NCBI GenBank assembly: GCA_964484325.1
Contig: CAZAEE010000003.1
Coordinates: 36,987-100,986 of the forward strand
DNA length: 64,000 nucleotides
Origin: CAYLXX01 sp964484325
Lineage (GTDB): Bacteria; Patescibacteriota; Microgenomatia; UBA1406; GWC2-37-13
Reading direction: 5' to 3'
Shown: positions 8,353 to 17,782 of the stretch, piece after piece
How the letters are laid out: each line of letters starts with the position of its first letter
How positions within the stretch are numbered: the stretch's first letter is position 1
Notes under the pieces: model-generated
Databases searched by the model: none
What the model was told of the DNA's origin: nothing
Seen by the model: only the letters and a program-made list of their open reading frames with translations
Translations under genes and position numbers: made by a program

Positions 8353-9090
8353 ATGAAAAAACTTCCCAGTCTAAGCGTTTTTTTTCCTGTTTACAATGAC
8401 TTCCAAATACTTCCTTATCTTATTGCAATAACCTATGCAGTTCTTTCTAAATTAGCCAATACATTCGAGGTCATCATCGTCAATGACGGATCAGGTGACG
8501 AAACTAAAGAAGTAATTTCCTATCTGAAAAAACATTACAAGTACCTGCGTGTCGTTGAACATAAAAAAAATCGAGGTTACGGCGGTGCGATCCAAAGCGG
8601 GTTTAAACATGCTCGTTATGAATGGGTATTTTATACTGATGCCGATGGACAGTACGATCCACGAGAGCTGATTAAGTTTGTTAAAAAAATCAGCGCCAAA
8701 ACAGATGCAGTAAACGGTTTCAAAAAAAAGCGACACGACTCATGGATACGCATCATCATCGGTTTTATATATAATAAAACGCTGCAGTTTATCTACAAAT
8801 TACCTATTCGAGATGTTGACTGTGACTATCGTTTAATAAGACGAGCAGTTTTAAAAAAAATTACCCTCACTTCAAATTCGGGTATGATCTGTTTGGAGTT
8901 AATTGATAAACTAGCACAACAACATGCACGATTCAAAGAGGCACCTGTTCATCATTATCCTCGTCCAATTGGTCAATCACAGTTTTTCAAGGTAACAAAT
9001 ATTATTAGTACCTTGCAGGAGCATTTGGCTTACTTTAAAAAAAGACGGGTGCCATCGGACAGAATCGAACTGTCTACCAAGCGCTTATGA
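8353..9090 (+). CDS. GT2 glycosyltransferase, dolichol-phosphate mannose synthase type
   Basis: Cytoplasmic GT-A enzyme that moves a sugar from a nucleotide donor, most likely onto a polyprenyl phosphate. Motifs: FFPVYNDFQ at the N-terminus, VNDGSGDET, and the metal-binding YTDADGQYDP around residue 97; no C-terminal membrane domain. TACAAT at 8338-8343 lies nine bases before the ATG. The last 14 or so residues (VPSDRIELSTKRL) are encoded antisense to the tRNA at 9050-9121, so the natural C-terminus is probably an accidental run-on into the tRNA gene. Confidence 0.88.
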   Translation: MKKLPSLSVFFPVYNDFQILPYLIAITYAVLSKLANTFEVIIVNDGSGDETKEVISYLKKHYKYLRVVEHKKNRGYGGAIQSGFKHARYEWVFYTDADGQYDPRELIKFVKKISAKTDAVNGFKKKRHDSWIRIIIGFIYNKTLQFIYKLPIRDVDCDYRLIRRAVLKKITLTSNSGMICLELIDKLAQQHARFKEAPVHHYPRPIGQSQFFKVTNIISTLQEHLAYFKKRRVPSDRIELSTKRL

Positions 9091-9121
9091 AACGCCTGCT
9101 CTGCCGGTGAGCTACGATGGC
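9050..9121 (-). tRNA. tRNA with CAT anticodon (elongator Met or Ile-lysidine)
   Basis: A 72-nt cloverleaf can be folded: acceptor GCCATCG/CGATGGC (7 bp), D stem GCTC/GAGC, anticodon stem GGCGT/GCGCT with loop TTCATAA, T stem GACAG/CTGTC with loop TTCGATT, discriminator A. No CCA is encoded. It is not an initiator, because the three G-C pairs of the anticodon stem are missing. The anticodon arm and variable loop resemble tRNA-Ile2 (GCAGGCG...CGCTTGGT), whereas acceptor pairs A4-T69 and T5-A68 are closer to elongator Met, so the identity is open. It overlaps the end of the GT2 gene on the other strand by 41 bases. Confidence 0.92.
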
Positions 9122-9132
9122 AAGAATAATAC

Positions 9133-9140
9133 ATTATAAT
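9133..9140. promoter_or_regulatory. Palindromic ATTATAAT, possible two-way -10 box
   Basis: The octamer offers a TATAAT on each strand: toward the GT2 gene starting at 9164, and toward the tRNA on the minus strand (gene end at 9121). No clear -35 was identified. Confidence 0.4.
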
Positions 9141-9163
9141 AGATGAAGGTACCTGATTCAAAT

Positions 9164-10054
9164 ATGGCAAAACCTGTCCTGTCGATCATCATTATCTCCT
9201 TTAATACGAAGGAGGTGACGCTAAACTGCCTTAAATCAGTTGTAAAGTCACATACTAGTGTGCCATATGAAATTATTGTTATTGATAATGCCTCAAGTGA
9301 TCATTCTCCTTTGGCAATCAAAGCCCTTTCTGAAAAGTATCCCCAGATTCGACTAATCGAACACACAGAAAATATTGGCTTTGGCCAAGGAAATAATGCT
9401 GCTGTGAAGCTTGCCCAAGGCATGTACTTGCTTTTTTTAAACTCGGATATCGTTGTTCAGGAAAAGGCAATCGATGAATTGTTCAACTTTTTTAATCAAA
9501 ATAAAGATAAAGTCAGCTTCGCTGGAGGTAAGCTCATTAATAAAAACCTGACGCCTCAACCTTCGTGCGGGCCCTTTTTTACTCCTTTGGTTGTATTTGG
9601 CTTTCTTTTTTTACGAGGGGATTATTGGGGACTGACGCGCTTTTCTCCTAACCGCGTGAAAGAGGTTGATTGGGTCTCTGGAGCCTGTATTTTGACAAGA
9701 AAAGAGCCTTTTGAGGCTCTTGGGGGGTTTGATGAGAAGATCTTCATGTATATGGAGGAAATCGATCTCCTATATCGGGCAAAAAAACGAGGTTTAAGGA
9801 CGTTTTTTTGCCCTCAGGCTCGCTTTATCCACCTTGGCTCAACTTCCTCAGTGGGCCGGACATTTCCGATTCTCCAAGTTTACCGCGGCTATCTCTATTT
9901 TTACAAAAAACATTACGGCCGGGCGGCTTTGTTTATCCTGAAAATTATGCTACAATTAAAAGCAAAGATAGCAGTTTTGATTGGTAGATCAACCAAAAAC
10001 CCCTATCTTATTAAAACCTATGAAGAAGCTGCAAAACTGGTTCAGGAAGCTTGA
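9164..10054 (+). CDS. GT2 glycosyltransferase, rhamnosyltransferase-like
   Basis: GT-A enzyme of the WbbL/rhamnosyltransferase group, 296 residues. Motifs are PVLSIIIISFNT at the start, VIDNASSDHS, NIGFGQGNNA, LFLNSDIVV (the DxD-like site), and the acceptor-site region GGFDEKIFMYMEEIDL. I prefer the ATG at 9164 to that at 9143, because the family starts here and the -10 box at 9135-9140 is too close to 9143. It begins a run of overlapping genes to 17455 that forms a polysaccharide operon. Confidence 0.87.
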   Translation: MAKPVLSIIIISFNTKEVTLNCLKSVVKSHTSVPYEIIVIDNASSDHSPLAIKALSEKYPQIRLIEHTENIGFGQGNNAAVKLAQGMYLLFLNSDIVVQEKAIDELFNFFNQNKDKVSFAGGKLINKNLTPQPSCGPFFTPLVVFGFLFLRGDYWGLTRFSPNRVKEVDWVSGACILTRKEPFEALGGFDEKIFMYMEEIDLLYRAKKRGLRTFFCPQARFIHLGSTSSVGRTFPILQVYRGYLYFYKKHYGRAALFILKIMLQLKAKIAVLIGRSTKNPYLIKTYEEAAKLVQEA

Positions 10055-11600
10055 CGACAATCTCGTTCATATTTCGCTTTTGGCGTTCATCGTGCTCGTC
10101 TCTTTGTTACCCAAAATACCTTTGCAGCACATTGAATATACATACATTCGTTTACGAATTGATGATATTCTCCCGATCATTCCTTGTGCTATTTTTCTTA
10201 TTCAGTGGCTCCGAGGAAAAATTACTCTCAACACTAAGTTTCTTATACCTATAATACTTTTTTGGACGGCTGTATTCATCTCGTTTTTTGTAGGTTCGTT
10301 TATAGAAAAAACTGTCGTTGTGAGAAATATCGGTCTGTTACACAGTGCCAGACGTATTCAGTATATGGCCATATTTTTTGTCGCCTCAAGCGCTATCATC
10401 TCCGAGAAACGATTTAAACTTTATATGAAAGTGTATTTGGTGACTTTGCTTATTGTTGCACTTTACGGTTTTGGCCAACGGTTTTTGGCATTTCCCTCAA
10501 TTCAGTCAATGAATCCTGCCTATGTTGACGGACGATTACTTATCCTGAATCCAGAAGATCGGATCAACTCAACCTTCGGAGGACACTTCGATTTAGCAGC
10601 GTATCTGACATTTTCGATGCCCATACTTCTGGGATTTTATTTTGCTTTTAATCAGATAAGGTACTTTGTTACGTTTGTTATTGGTTTAATAATTCTGCTT
10701 CTTACGGCGGCCCGCTCTTCGTTCGGAGCGTATGTTCTCTCTACTCATGCATATTTGCTTCAGGCAAAAAAGTATAAAATGTTTGTCGTCGTTTTGTTAT
10801 TAACTGGTATTTTGACTCTCGTTACTGGTGATATGGCCAAGCGTATAGAAAGTCTTATACAAATAAAAACCATCTTTGTTAATGATCAGTCAGGAGTGCA
10901 ACAGATCGATCAACATATTACTACAAAAAATTTGCCAGCTGGCGGGTATGATGTCAGCACATTACCTTTCCTCGGTAAGGTAATAACGAAAAAAAATCTC
11001 GGCAGTCCGAACGTCACAGCCAATGACATCGAACAGGCAGCGATTGCCGAAGCTGTTCAAGAAGCAAAAATGAGAGGTGAAGTATACAATGACCAAGAGA
11101 TCCATAAGCGAGCCAATGAGATAGCCAAGTATATCCATCCTAAGCGTTCAATCCTCTGCGATATTTCCTGCGCAACACGTCTGCAAATAGAGTGGCCGCG
11201 CGCAGTTGGTGCTTTTATGTATAATCCGATTTTTGGTACCGGACCGTCTTCAATTACTGAAGCGACTGACAATGACTTTCTGCGCTGGTTGGGCGAGACA
11301 GGTCTTTTAGGAACAAGCTTATTTTTATGGTTACTTTTTTCCATCTGTAACTTTGTCCGAAAAAGCCTCAAGTATGTTAAAGGTGAAGAGAGAATGATAT
11401 ATAAAGCTTTTATTTTTGGTGTCATAGCATTACTCATTAATGGTTTATACATAGACGTTTTTGAAGCATCCAAAGTTGCGTATAACTTCTGGCTTGTTGC
11501 AGGTATGTATGTAGGAATGGGCACATTACTAATGAAACAATATCGACCAATGGCATCTGTGGTGGATCGGCATACTAAAAAATCTAAACGGGAGACATAA
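10020..11600 (+). CDS. O-antigen ligase/polymerase-like membrane protein
   Basis: Wzy/WaaL-superfamily protein, 526 residues with about ten to twelve membrane helices. It would join lipid-linked oligosaccharides to each other or to an acceptor on the outer face of the membrane. The region NSTFGGHFDLAAYL and the following LLLTAARSSFGAY match the conserved helices and Arg of this superfamily. A large extracytoplasmic loop lies around residues 290-400. The start ATG at 10020 overlaps the upstream glycosyltransferase by 35 bases; the longer frame from 9981 lies mostly inside that gene and is unlikely. Confidence 0.82.
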   Translation: MKKLQNWFRKLDDNLVHISLLAFIVLVSLLPKIPLQHIEYTYIRLRIDDILPIIPCAIFLIQWLRGKITLNTKFLIPIILFWTAVFISFFVGSFIEKTVVVRNIGLLHSARRIQYMAIFFVASSAIISEKRFKLYMKVYLVTLLIVALYGFGQRFLAFPSIQSMNPAYVDGRLLILNPEDRINSTFGGHFDLAAYLTFSMPILLGFYFAFNQIRYFVTFVIGLIILLLTAARSSFGAYVLSTHAYLLQAKKYKMFVVVLLLTGILTLVTGDMAKRIESLIQIKTIFVNDQSGVQQIDQHITTKNLPAGGYDVSTLPFLGKVITKKNLGSPNVTANDIEQAAIAEAVQEAKMRGEVYNDQEIHKRANEIAKYIHPKRSILCDISCATRLQIEWPRAVGAFMYNPIFGTGPSSITEATDNDFLRWLGETGLLGTSLFLWLLFSICNFVRKSLKYVKGEERMIYKAFIFGVIALLINGLYIDVFEASKVAYNFWLVAGMYVGMGTLLMKQYRPMASVVDRHTKKSKRET

Positions 11601-11614
11601 TCTCTTCATCTCAT

Positions 11615-13084
11615 ATGAAAAAAGCGACTGAAAAGTTTAGTTTAAACGATATTCTAATTTTGGGATTAATTCTCGTTGTCGCTTTGGTTATGAGGTTGTA
11701 TGATTTTGACAAACCTCTAACAGATTACCACTCGTGGAGACAAGCCGATACTGCCGCGGTTGCTCGAAATTTTACAAGAAACGGGTTTAATCTTTTGAAA
11801 CCAACGTTTGACGATGTTTCCCCTATTCAAAGTGGAATTGATAATCCCCAAGGCTACCGGTTTGTTGAGTTCCCTTTGTACAATGCCATAGTCGCTTTTT
11901 TTTACAAACTGTTTCCTTTTTTTGAAGTACATGTCTGGGGAAGACTGGTTTCGGCGGTTTCGTCACTGGCAATTATCGCTCTCATTTATTATTTTCTGAA
12001 GGAGGAGGTCGATCGCAAAGCGGCTATTGCCGGAGCTGCCACCTACGCGACCTTTCCGTTTTTTGTTTTTTTCTCGCGTGTTGTACTACCCGAAACCATG
12101 GCCACCATGTTTGCTTTCGCCTCGATCTTTTTTTTATATAAAAATACCTTTCAAGAGAAAGAACCTCAAACAAACAGTTGGACATACGTGGTTCTAGCTG
12201 CCATTTGTTTTGCGCTCGCTCTTCTTATTAAGCCAACGGTGATCTTTTTTGCGATTGTCCATCTATATCTTTTTATTAAAAAATTTCGCTACTCGTTATT
12301 AAAAAATCCGGCACCCTATCTATTTGCTTTGCTGGCGTTGCCACCTCTTATTGCTTGGCGATTGTATATACGGGCGTATCCCGAAGGCGTGCCAGGAAGC
12401 GAATGGCTTTTCACGAGCGTCAATACAGCTCAAGGACTGCAAAATATATTCTTTAAACCGGCTTTTTTCCGCTGGATATTTTTTGAGCGAATCAACAACA
12501 TCATTCTAGGTGGATTCGCGGCTGCTTTTTTGATAATCGGCGGCTTCGTTAAGCCAAAACGATTATTCTTATTCTCGATTCTGGCGGCATCGGGACTCTA
12601 TGTATTTACATTTCAAGGAGGCAATGTTCAACATGAGTATTATCAAACGCTGATACTACCTGCGATAGCTCTTTTTGTGGGAGTAGGTATTTCATTTATT
12701 CTTAATTCACCAAAGTCATTTATCTCGCTTTATGTTTTGTATCCAGTAATCGTGGGCATCATGTTGTTTTCACTTCTCATGTCATATTACAGAGTCAAAG
12801 ACTTTTATAGTTATTCGGGAGATTTGCCGACCATTGCCCGAGTTATCAGAACACTAACCAGCCCAACAGACAGAATTGTTACAGATAGTACAGGTGACAC
12901 TACCCTATTATATCTTGCAGACCGAAAAGGCTCACCGGCTGTTTATAAGGATTTGCATGAGCTGAAAAAGTCCGGTTACTCGTATTTTGTGACGATGAAC
13001 GGGCAAGTGATTGAGCAGGTGAAATTAGTACCAGATTTTCATGTCGTATTCGAAAACGATAAGTTTGCCCTGTTTAAGTTATGA
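11615..13084 (+). CDS. PMT/ArnT-type membrane glycosyltransferase (GT-C)
   Basis: A 489-residue polytopic protein of the GT39/GT83 kind, which uses polyprenyl-phosphate sugars as donors outside the membrane. After the first helix comes the hallmark loop with DYHSWRQADTAAVARNF, where the acidic residue is expected to be catalytic. About ten further helices follow, with a C-terminal extracytoplasmic tail. It may glycosylate proteins or lipids. It overlaps the next gene by four bases (ATGA). Confidence 0.82.
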   Translation: MKKATEKFSLNDILILGLILVVALVMRLYDFDKPLTDYHSWRQADTAAVARNFTRNGFNLLKPTFDDVSPIQSGIDNPQGYRFVEFPLYNAIVAFFYKLFPFFEVHVWGRLVSAVSSLAIIALIYYFLKEEVDRKAAIAGAATYATFPFFVFFSRVVLPETMATMFAFASIFFLYKNTFQEKEPQTNSWTYVVLAAICFALALLIKPTVIFFAIVHLYLFIKKFRYSLLKNPAPYLFALLALPPLIAWRLYIRAYPEGVPGSEWLFTSVNTAQGLQNIFFKPAFFRWIFFERINNIILGGFAAAFLIIGGFVKPKRLFLFSILAASGLYVFTFQGGNVQHEYYQTLILPAIALFVGVGISFILNSPKSFISLYVLYPVIVGIMLFSLLMSYYRVKDFYSYSGDLPTIARVIRTLTSPTDRIVTDSTGDTTLLYLADRKGSPAVYKDLHELKKSGYSYFVTMNGQVIEQVKLVPDFHVVFENDKFALFKL

Positions 13085-14271
13085 AGATTCTCATGTTGAC
13101 GCCGTATTTGCCGTATCCACCGGCTTCAGGCGGTCAGATCCGAACTTTAAATCTTCTTCGACATTTAAGTAGAAATCACAAAATTACGTTAATCGCTCTT
13201 TATAAAAATGACGAAGAAAAAAAATATGCTTCATACTTGAAAGAGTACTGTGAACAAGTACACCTATGCAAACGACCGGAGCGACCTTGGCAATTTAATA
13301 TCCTCGTTCGGGCGATAATTACGCCGGAACCATTTCTCGTGGTCAGAAATTTTTCCCAGGAAGCACAAGTACTTTTAAAGAAATTACTGGAAGAAGAATA
13401 CTTTGACGTTATCCATGCCGAAACGTTTTATGTCATGCCTCATCTACCTCAAACAAAAGTACCAATCCTTCTTGTGGAACAGACGATTGAGTATAAAGTG
13501 TATCAGCACTTTGTTAATACGTTACCTATGCTTGCTCGACCTCTGTTTTATCATGACATAATTAAGCTAAAGTACTGGGAACGGCAGTATTGGAAAAAAG
13601 CTTCGATGGTCGCAACTGTATCACAGCCTGACGAAAAACTCCTTAAACGAGTAGAACCGAGTATAAAAACAGTTGTTATCCCCAATGGTGCGGCGGATGA
13701 TATGTTTATTTCGCCGGTTGCCAAAAAAAATCTGCAGTCCCCGATACTCCTTTTTATGGGTAACTTTGCCTGGCTGCAGAATATTGAAGCGGCTCATTAT
13801 TTAATACAGAAAATTTACCCTGTTCTCCACAAAAAACTGCCACAATGTCAGGTAATTATTGCCGGTCAGGAAGCTCGACGGATAAAAATAACTGGCAACG
13901 TCGAAATTATTCACATCGAACCAAATGATATTAAAAAAGTGAAAGAACTATATCGTAAAGCGACTCTCTTTGTGGCGCCGATCTACGGACCAGGCGGTAC
14001 TCGACTGAAGATTTTAACTGCGATGGCAACTGGGTTACCTGTAATTTCAACCCAGACGGGAATAGAAGGACTCAATGCCCAAGATGGACGAGAAGTACTT
14101 ATTGCCAATACAGCCGAAGAATTTGTTGTCCAAATTGGGAAAGCATTAAACGACAAAAAGCTCTATGAATCGCTGCGGCAGAAAGCGTATAAAAAAGTGA
14201 AGGAAACTTATAGCTGGAACGCGATTGCCAATCAGTTGGAAGTTGTTTATCGCACAATACGAAAAACATGA
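13081..14271 (+). CDS. GT4 glycosyltransferase
   Basis: GT-B fold retaining glycosyltransferase, 396 residues. The N-terminal Rossmann half begins MKILMLTPYLPYPPASGGQ with the glycine-rich acceptor loop. The C-terminal donor half has VAPIYGPGGTRLKILTAMA, a variant of the EX7E motif region (PGGTRLK in place of EGFG), followed by GLPVISTQTGIEG. This C-terminal variant is common in sugar transferases of exopolysaccharide loci. Coupled on both sides by four-base overlaps. Confidence 0.85.
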   Translation: MKILMLTPYLPYPPASGGQIRTLNLLRHLSRNHKITLIALYKNDEEKKYASYLKEYCEQVHLCKRPERPWQFNILVRAIITPEPFLVVRNFSQEAQVLLKKLLEEEYFDVIHAETFYVMPHLPQTKVPILLVEQTIEYKVYQHFVNTLPMLARPLFYHDIIKLKYWERQYWKKASMVATVSQPDEKLLKRVEPSIKTVVIPNGAADDMFISPVAKKNLQSPILLFMGNFAWLQNIEAAHYLIQKIYPVLHKKLPQCQVIIAGQEARRIKITGNVEIIHIEPNDIKKVKELYRKATLFVAPIYGPGGTRLKILTAMATGLPVISTQTGIEGLNAQDGREVLIANTAEEFVVQIGKALNDKKLYESLRQKAYKKVKETYSWNAIANQLEVVYRTIRKT

Positions 14272-15359
14272 GAATCGGTCTTGATATTTCCCAATCTGTT
14301 TATGAAGGGACTGGCAGTGCCAGATACACGAATGGGCTCTTGCAGGCAATATTGAATTCTAAACCAGAAGATGAGTGGACATTCTTATTTTCCTCTCTTC
14401 GACGATCACTTAATTCCCAGCTGGAAACGAGAATCTTACAAAGTAACTTTCAATTAAGAAAATATAAACTCCCTCCGACATTTTTTCATTATGCTTGGAA
14501 TGTTTTTCATAAAATCCCAGTTGAATCATTTGTCGGTCACCAGGATTGGTTTATCACCTCAGACTGGACACAACCACCTGCACATTGCCGCATCGCAACA
14601 CTAATTCACGATGTCATTTTCTTAAAACATCCAGAAATCGTATTAAACAATCTCATACAGGCCCAATCGCAAAGACTTCGCTGGGCAAAAGAAGAGTCCT
14701 CACTATTTTTTGCTCTGTCTGAGGCGACAAAACAGGATCTTCACACATCGCTTGGGGTTCCGAAAGAGAAAATCATCGTTAACTATCCCGGAGTCGAAGT
14801 ATTTTCACCATCGAAAGAAAAACTTCTTGAAACGCGAAAAAGATACCACATTACAAAACCGTTTATTCTCACTGTCGGGAAGATCGAACCAAGAAAAAAC
14901 CTAAAGCGCTTGATTGAAGCTTTTTCGGCTTTAAAAACTGACCGTATCGAGCTTCTGATTGCCGGTCCGGCCGGTTGGGACTCAGTTAATCAGTCTCAAC
15001 ATCCTCACGTCAGATTTCTTGGTTATGTATCTGATGCTGACCTGTTTGGGCTTTATCAGTCGTGTTTATTTTTTGTATATGCGACGCTTTATGAAGGATT
15101 TGGCTTTCCGGCAGTTGAGGCGATGAAACTCGGTTGCCCGGTCACAATGTCAAACACCTCATCTCTTAAAGAAATTGGTCAAGGTTGTGCTTTATTTTTT
15201 GATCCCTATGAAGTTAGCTCAATTACAAAAGCTTTGCAACAAATGATCGAAGATGAAAACTTGAAAAAAAAATTTGTGGAAAAAGGACAGGAAAAGAGTC
15301 GGGAGTTCACCTGGGAAAAAAACTATCAAACGATTATAAACTCATTAAAAAGATCTTAA
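14268..15359 (+). CDS. GT4 glycosyltransferase, mannosyltransferase-like
   Basis: GT-B family protein, 363 residues, starting MRIGLDISQSVYEGTGSARY. The donor-binding half shows TVGKIEPRKNLKRLIEAF and the EX7E motif in LYEGFGFPAVEAMKLGCPV. It overlaps the preceding gene by four bases and is three bases from the next. It resembles the next protein closely in plan, and the two may be ancient duplicates that add successive sugars. Confidence 0.88.
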   Translation: MRIGLDISQSVYEGTGSARYTNGLLQAILNSKPEDEWTFLFSSLRRSLNSQLETRILQSNFQLRKYKLPPTFFHYAWNVFHKIPVESFVGHQDWFITSDWTQPPAHCRIATLIHDVIFLKHPEIVLNNLIQAQSQRLRWAKEESSLFFALSEATKQDLHTSLGVPKEKIIVNYPGVEVFSPSKEKLLETRKRYHITKPFILTVGKIEPRKNLKRLIEAFSALKTDRIELLIAGPAGWDSVNQSQHPHVRFLGYVSDADLFGLYQSCLFFVYATLYEGFGFPAVEAMKLGCPVTMSNTSSLKEIGQGCALFFDPYEVSSITKALQQMIEDENLKKKFVEKGQEKSREFTWEKNYQTIINSLKRS

Positions 15360-15362
15360 TAT

Positions 15363-16460
15363 ATGCTCATTGGAGTCGATGGCAATGATGCCAATGTCAA
15401 ACAAAAAGTAGGTGTATCGGTTTACACGTATAATCTTTTATTGTACTTTAAAAAAGAAGCTGATCAAAATACTCAGTTTCAAGTCTATCTGCGAGAGCCG
15501 CCACAGGGGGATTTACCAGAAGAAAGTCAGTACTTTCATTATAAAGTTGTGAAGGGACCTCGGCTTTGGAGCCAGATTTTTCTTCCTATTGCTTTATACA
15601 CTGGTCGAAAAGTAGACGTTTTCTTTTCGCCAGCTCATTATTCGCCTCGGTTTTCACCTGCACCTCTTGTTGTTACAATCCACGACCTAGCTTATTTTTA
15701 TTATCCGGAAGAATTTCTTAAGGAAGATTTTTATAAATTAAAAAACTGGACCCGAGACTCTGTATTGAAAGCCAAAAAAATCATCGCAGTATCTGAAAAT
15801 ACAAAAAAAGATTTATTAAAATTTTACCGGATTCCCGCTGAACAAATTAAAGTAGTTCACAATGGTTTTGAGAAAAATATCTCAAATCCTACTGCATTTT
15901 CTGTCATTTCTAAAAAATATACTATTAAGAAAGAGTTATATGTTTTGTATGTCGGCACACTTCAGCCGAGAAAAAATGTTACCACATTAATTGACGCTTT
16001 CGAAAAATACCAGAAAACTCATCCTGAAATGAAACTTATTCTTGTTGGTAAAAAAGGCTGGCTCTATGATGATATTTTCTCCAAGGTTCAGAAAAGCCCG
16101 GTACGAGAAAACATCATCTTTACCGATTACTTACCAGATGAAGATGTTGTAACTCTCTATCAAAATGCCTATTGCTTCGTATTGCCTTCTTTGTATGAAG
16201 GCTTTGGTGTACCCATACTTGAGGCCATGTCTTATGGATGCCCCGCGATTTCTTCATTTACTTCAAGCCTGGCCGAAGTAGGCGGCGATGCCTGCATATA
16301 CTTTGATCCCGAAAAAGTGGATGGACTGGTTGATGATCTTGAGTCTTTACAAAACAAAAAACTGCGCTCAGATTTAATTAATAATGGGAAAGAGCGCGTT
16401 AAACAATTTTCCTGGCAAAAATGCGCCCAGGAAACATTGTCAGTTTTAAAAAACATATGA
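15363..16460 (+). CDS. GT4 glycosyltransferase
   Basis: GT-B family protein, 365 residues, starting MLIGVDGNDANVKQKVGVSV. The C-terminal half contains YVGTLQPRKNVTTLIDAFEKY and LYEGFGVPILEAMSYGCPA with the conserved EX7E glutamates. Its stop codon overlaps the start of the FemAB-like gene (ATGA). Substrate unknown; its place in the operon points to surface glycan assembly. Confidence 0.88.
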   Translation: MLIGVDGNDANVKQKVGVSVYTYNLLLYFKKEADQNTQFQVYLREPPQGDLPEESQYFHYKVVKGPRLWSQIFLPIALYTGRKVDVFFSPAHYSPRFSPAPLVVTIHDLAYFYYPEEFLKEDFYKLKNWTRDSVLKAKKIIAVSENTKKDLLKFYRIPAEQIKVVHNGFEKNISNPTAFSVISKKYTIKKELYVLYVGTLQPRKNVTTLIDAFEKYQKTHPEMKLILVGKKGWLYDDIFSKVQKSPVRENIIFTDYLPDEDVVTLYQNAYCFVLPSLYEGFGVPILEAMSYGCPAISSFTSSLAEVGGDACIYFDPEKVDGLVDDLESLQNKKLRSDLINNGKERVKQFSWQKCAQETLSVLKNI

Positions 16461-17455
16461 AAATACAAATTCTGCCTGAGACTTTTTCCCAAACTGATTT
16501 TAATGCAGTAGCTATAAATCCTGTGCAGTCATGGGAGTGGGGTGAGTCAAAAAAACAGTTAGGAATCGAGGTTATTCGAGTAGGAAAGTTTGTAGATGAC
16601 GACTTGAAACACACGTACCAAGTGACTTTTCATAAAATTCCTTACACTAATTTTACTGTCGGATACTTACCTCGATCGGAGTTTCCGTCAGAAGAAGTTT
16701 TGCAGTTTTTACAAAATTATGCAAAAAAAAGGAAAACAATTTTCATAAAAATTGAGCCGTATGAAAAAAAAAGTGAAGTTAAGATAGATTTATCTACTGT
16801 TTCTCATCTGAAAAAGTCATCTCATCCACTCTTTCCGAGTTGGACGCAAATGTTAAACATCTTAAAATCAGAAGACATACTTTTTAATAATTTAAAGTCA
16901 AAAACTCGCTACAACATTCGTCTGGCCCAAAAGAAAGGAGTTGTTGTAAAGGAAGAGTCAACAGATACCGGTTTTGAGATCTTTTCGAAGCTTTACTTTG
17001 ATACGACGAAGCGGCAAAACTATCACGGGCATGATAAACAGTATCACAAAGTAGTTTGGGATTGCATGAAAAAAAATATCGCCCATATTCTCATTGCCTA
17101 TTACGAAAATATCCCGCTTGCAGCGTATGAACTTTTTCACTTTAACGATAATTTTTATTACCCGTATGGCGGCACTTCAGTACTTCATCGCAATCTCATG
17201 GCGTCAAACTTACTCATGTGGGAAGCGATTCTTCTAGGTAAGAAGTTAGGCGCAAAAAAATTTGACATGTGGGGTTCATTACCACCTGCATATGATGAAA
17301 AAAGCCCTTGGTCTGGTTTCACCCGATTTAAGGAAGGGTATGGAACAGAGTTTGTGAAGTTTATTGGCAGTTATGACTTAATTATTGATACGACTTTATA
17401 CTCCCTCTATACTAGTCTTCATAAATTACGCACAACACTACTCCAGTTCATTTAA
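16457..17455 (+). CDS. FemAB/FemX-like aminoacyl- or GNAT-type transferase
   Basis: Protein of the FemABX family, 332 residues; members add amino acids from aminoacyl-tRNA to the peptide of lipid II. Signs are PVQSWEWGESKKQLG near the N-terminus, KTRYNIRLAQKKGV in the middle and the C-terminal GNAT-like patch FDMWGSLPPAYDEKSPWSG followed by GFTRFKEGYG. The ATG at 16457 overlaps the upstream stop. Placement at the end of a glycan operon leaves open a role in decorating the polymer instead. It overlaps the convergent pterin dehydratase gene by four bases. Confidence 0.82.
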   Translation: MKIQILPETFSQTDFNAVAINPVQSWEWGESKKQLGIEVIRVGKFVDDDLKHTYQVTFHKIPYTNFTVGYLPRSEFPSEEVLQFLQNYAKKRKTIFIKIEPYEKKSEVKIDLSTVSHLKKSSHPLFPSWTQMLNILKSEDILFNNLKSKTRYNIRLAQKKGVVVKEESTDTGFEIFSKLYFDTTKRQNYHGHDKQYHKVVWDCMKKNIAHILIAYYENIPLAAYELFHFNDNFYYPYGGTSVLHRNLMASNLLMWEAILLGKKLGAKKFDMWGSLPPAYDEKSPWSGFTRFKEGYGTEFVKFIGSYDLIIDTTLYSLYTSLHKLRTTLLQFI

Positions 17456-17781
17456 AGTTTGTCTACTTTTGACGCGAGTATAAAATCGTTTTCAGACAAA
17501 CCGCCAATGGCATGTGTTGCTAAGGTAATTTTAACATAGCGCCAATTGTGAAGAGAAATGTCGGGGTGATGTCCTTCGGATTCAGCAATCTTACCCACTT
17601 GATTAACAAACTGAAGTGCCTCGACAAAGTTTTTGAATTTAAAGTCCTTGGTAATTTGTTTATTCCTGTCTGCACTCCAACCTTGAACTTGTGTTAAAAG
17701 CTCAACAACTGTTTTTTCCTCAAGCGGTGGAGTCCCCCCTTCGCAAGGAATACAGTGTTTTTGAGTCAGTGCTCCAACCAT
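17452..17781 (-). CDS. phhB: 4a-hydroxytetrahydrobiopterin dehydratase (PCD/DCoH family)
   Basis: Small pterin-4a-carbinolamine dehydratase fold, 109 residues. The active-site signature EGHHPDISLHNWRYVKITL is complete, with the paired histidines. The N-terminal CIPCEGGTPPL is typical of bacterial members. The usual partner, an aromatic amino acid hydroxylase, is not in the window, so the true substrate here is uncertain. It begins two bases after the lon stop codon and is probably co-transcribed with lon. Confidence 0.92.
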   Translation of the reverse strand: MVGALTQKHCIPCEGGTPPLEEKTVVELLTQVQGWSADRNKQITKDFKFKNFVEALQFVNQVGKIAESEGHHPDISLHNWRYVKITLATHAIGGLSENDFILASKVDKL

Positions 17782-17782
17782 A

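Noticed and set aside
9050..9121. Initiator tRNA-Met
   Set aside because: The anticodon stem lacks the three consecutive G-C pairs of initiators and the first acceptor pair is a normal G-C.
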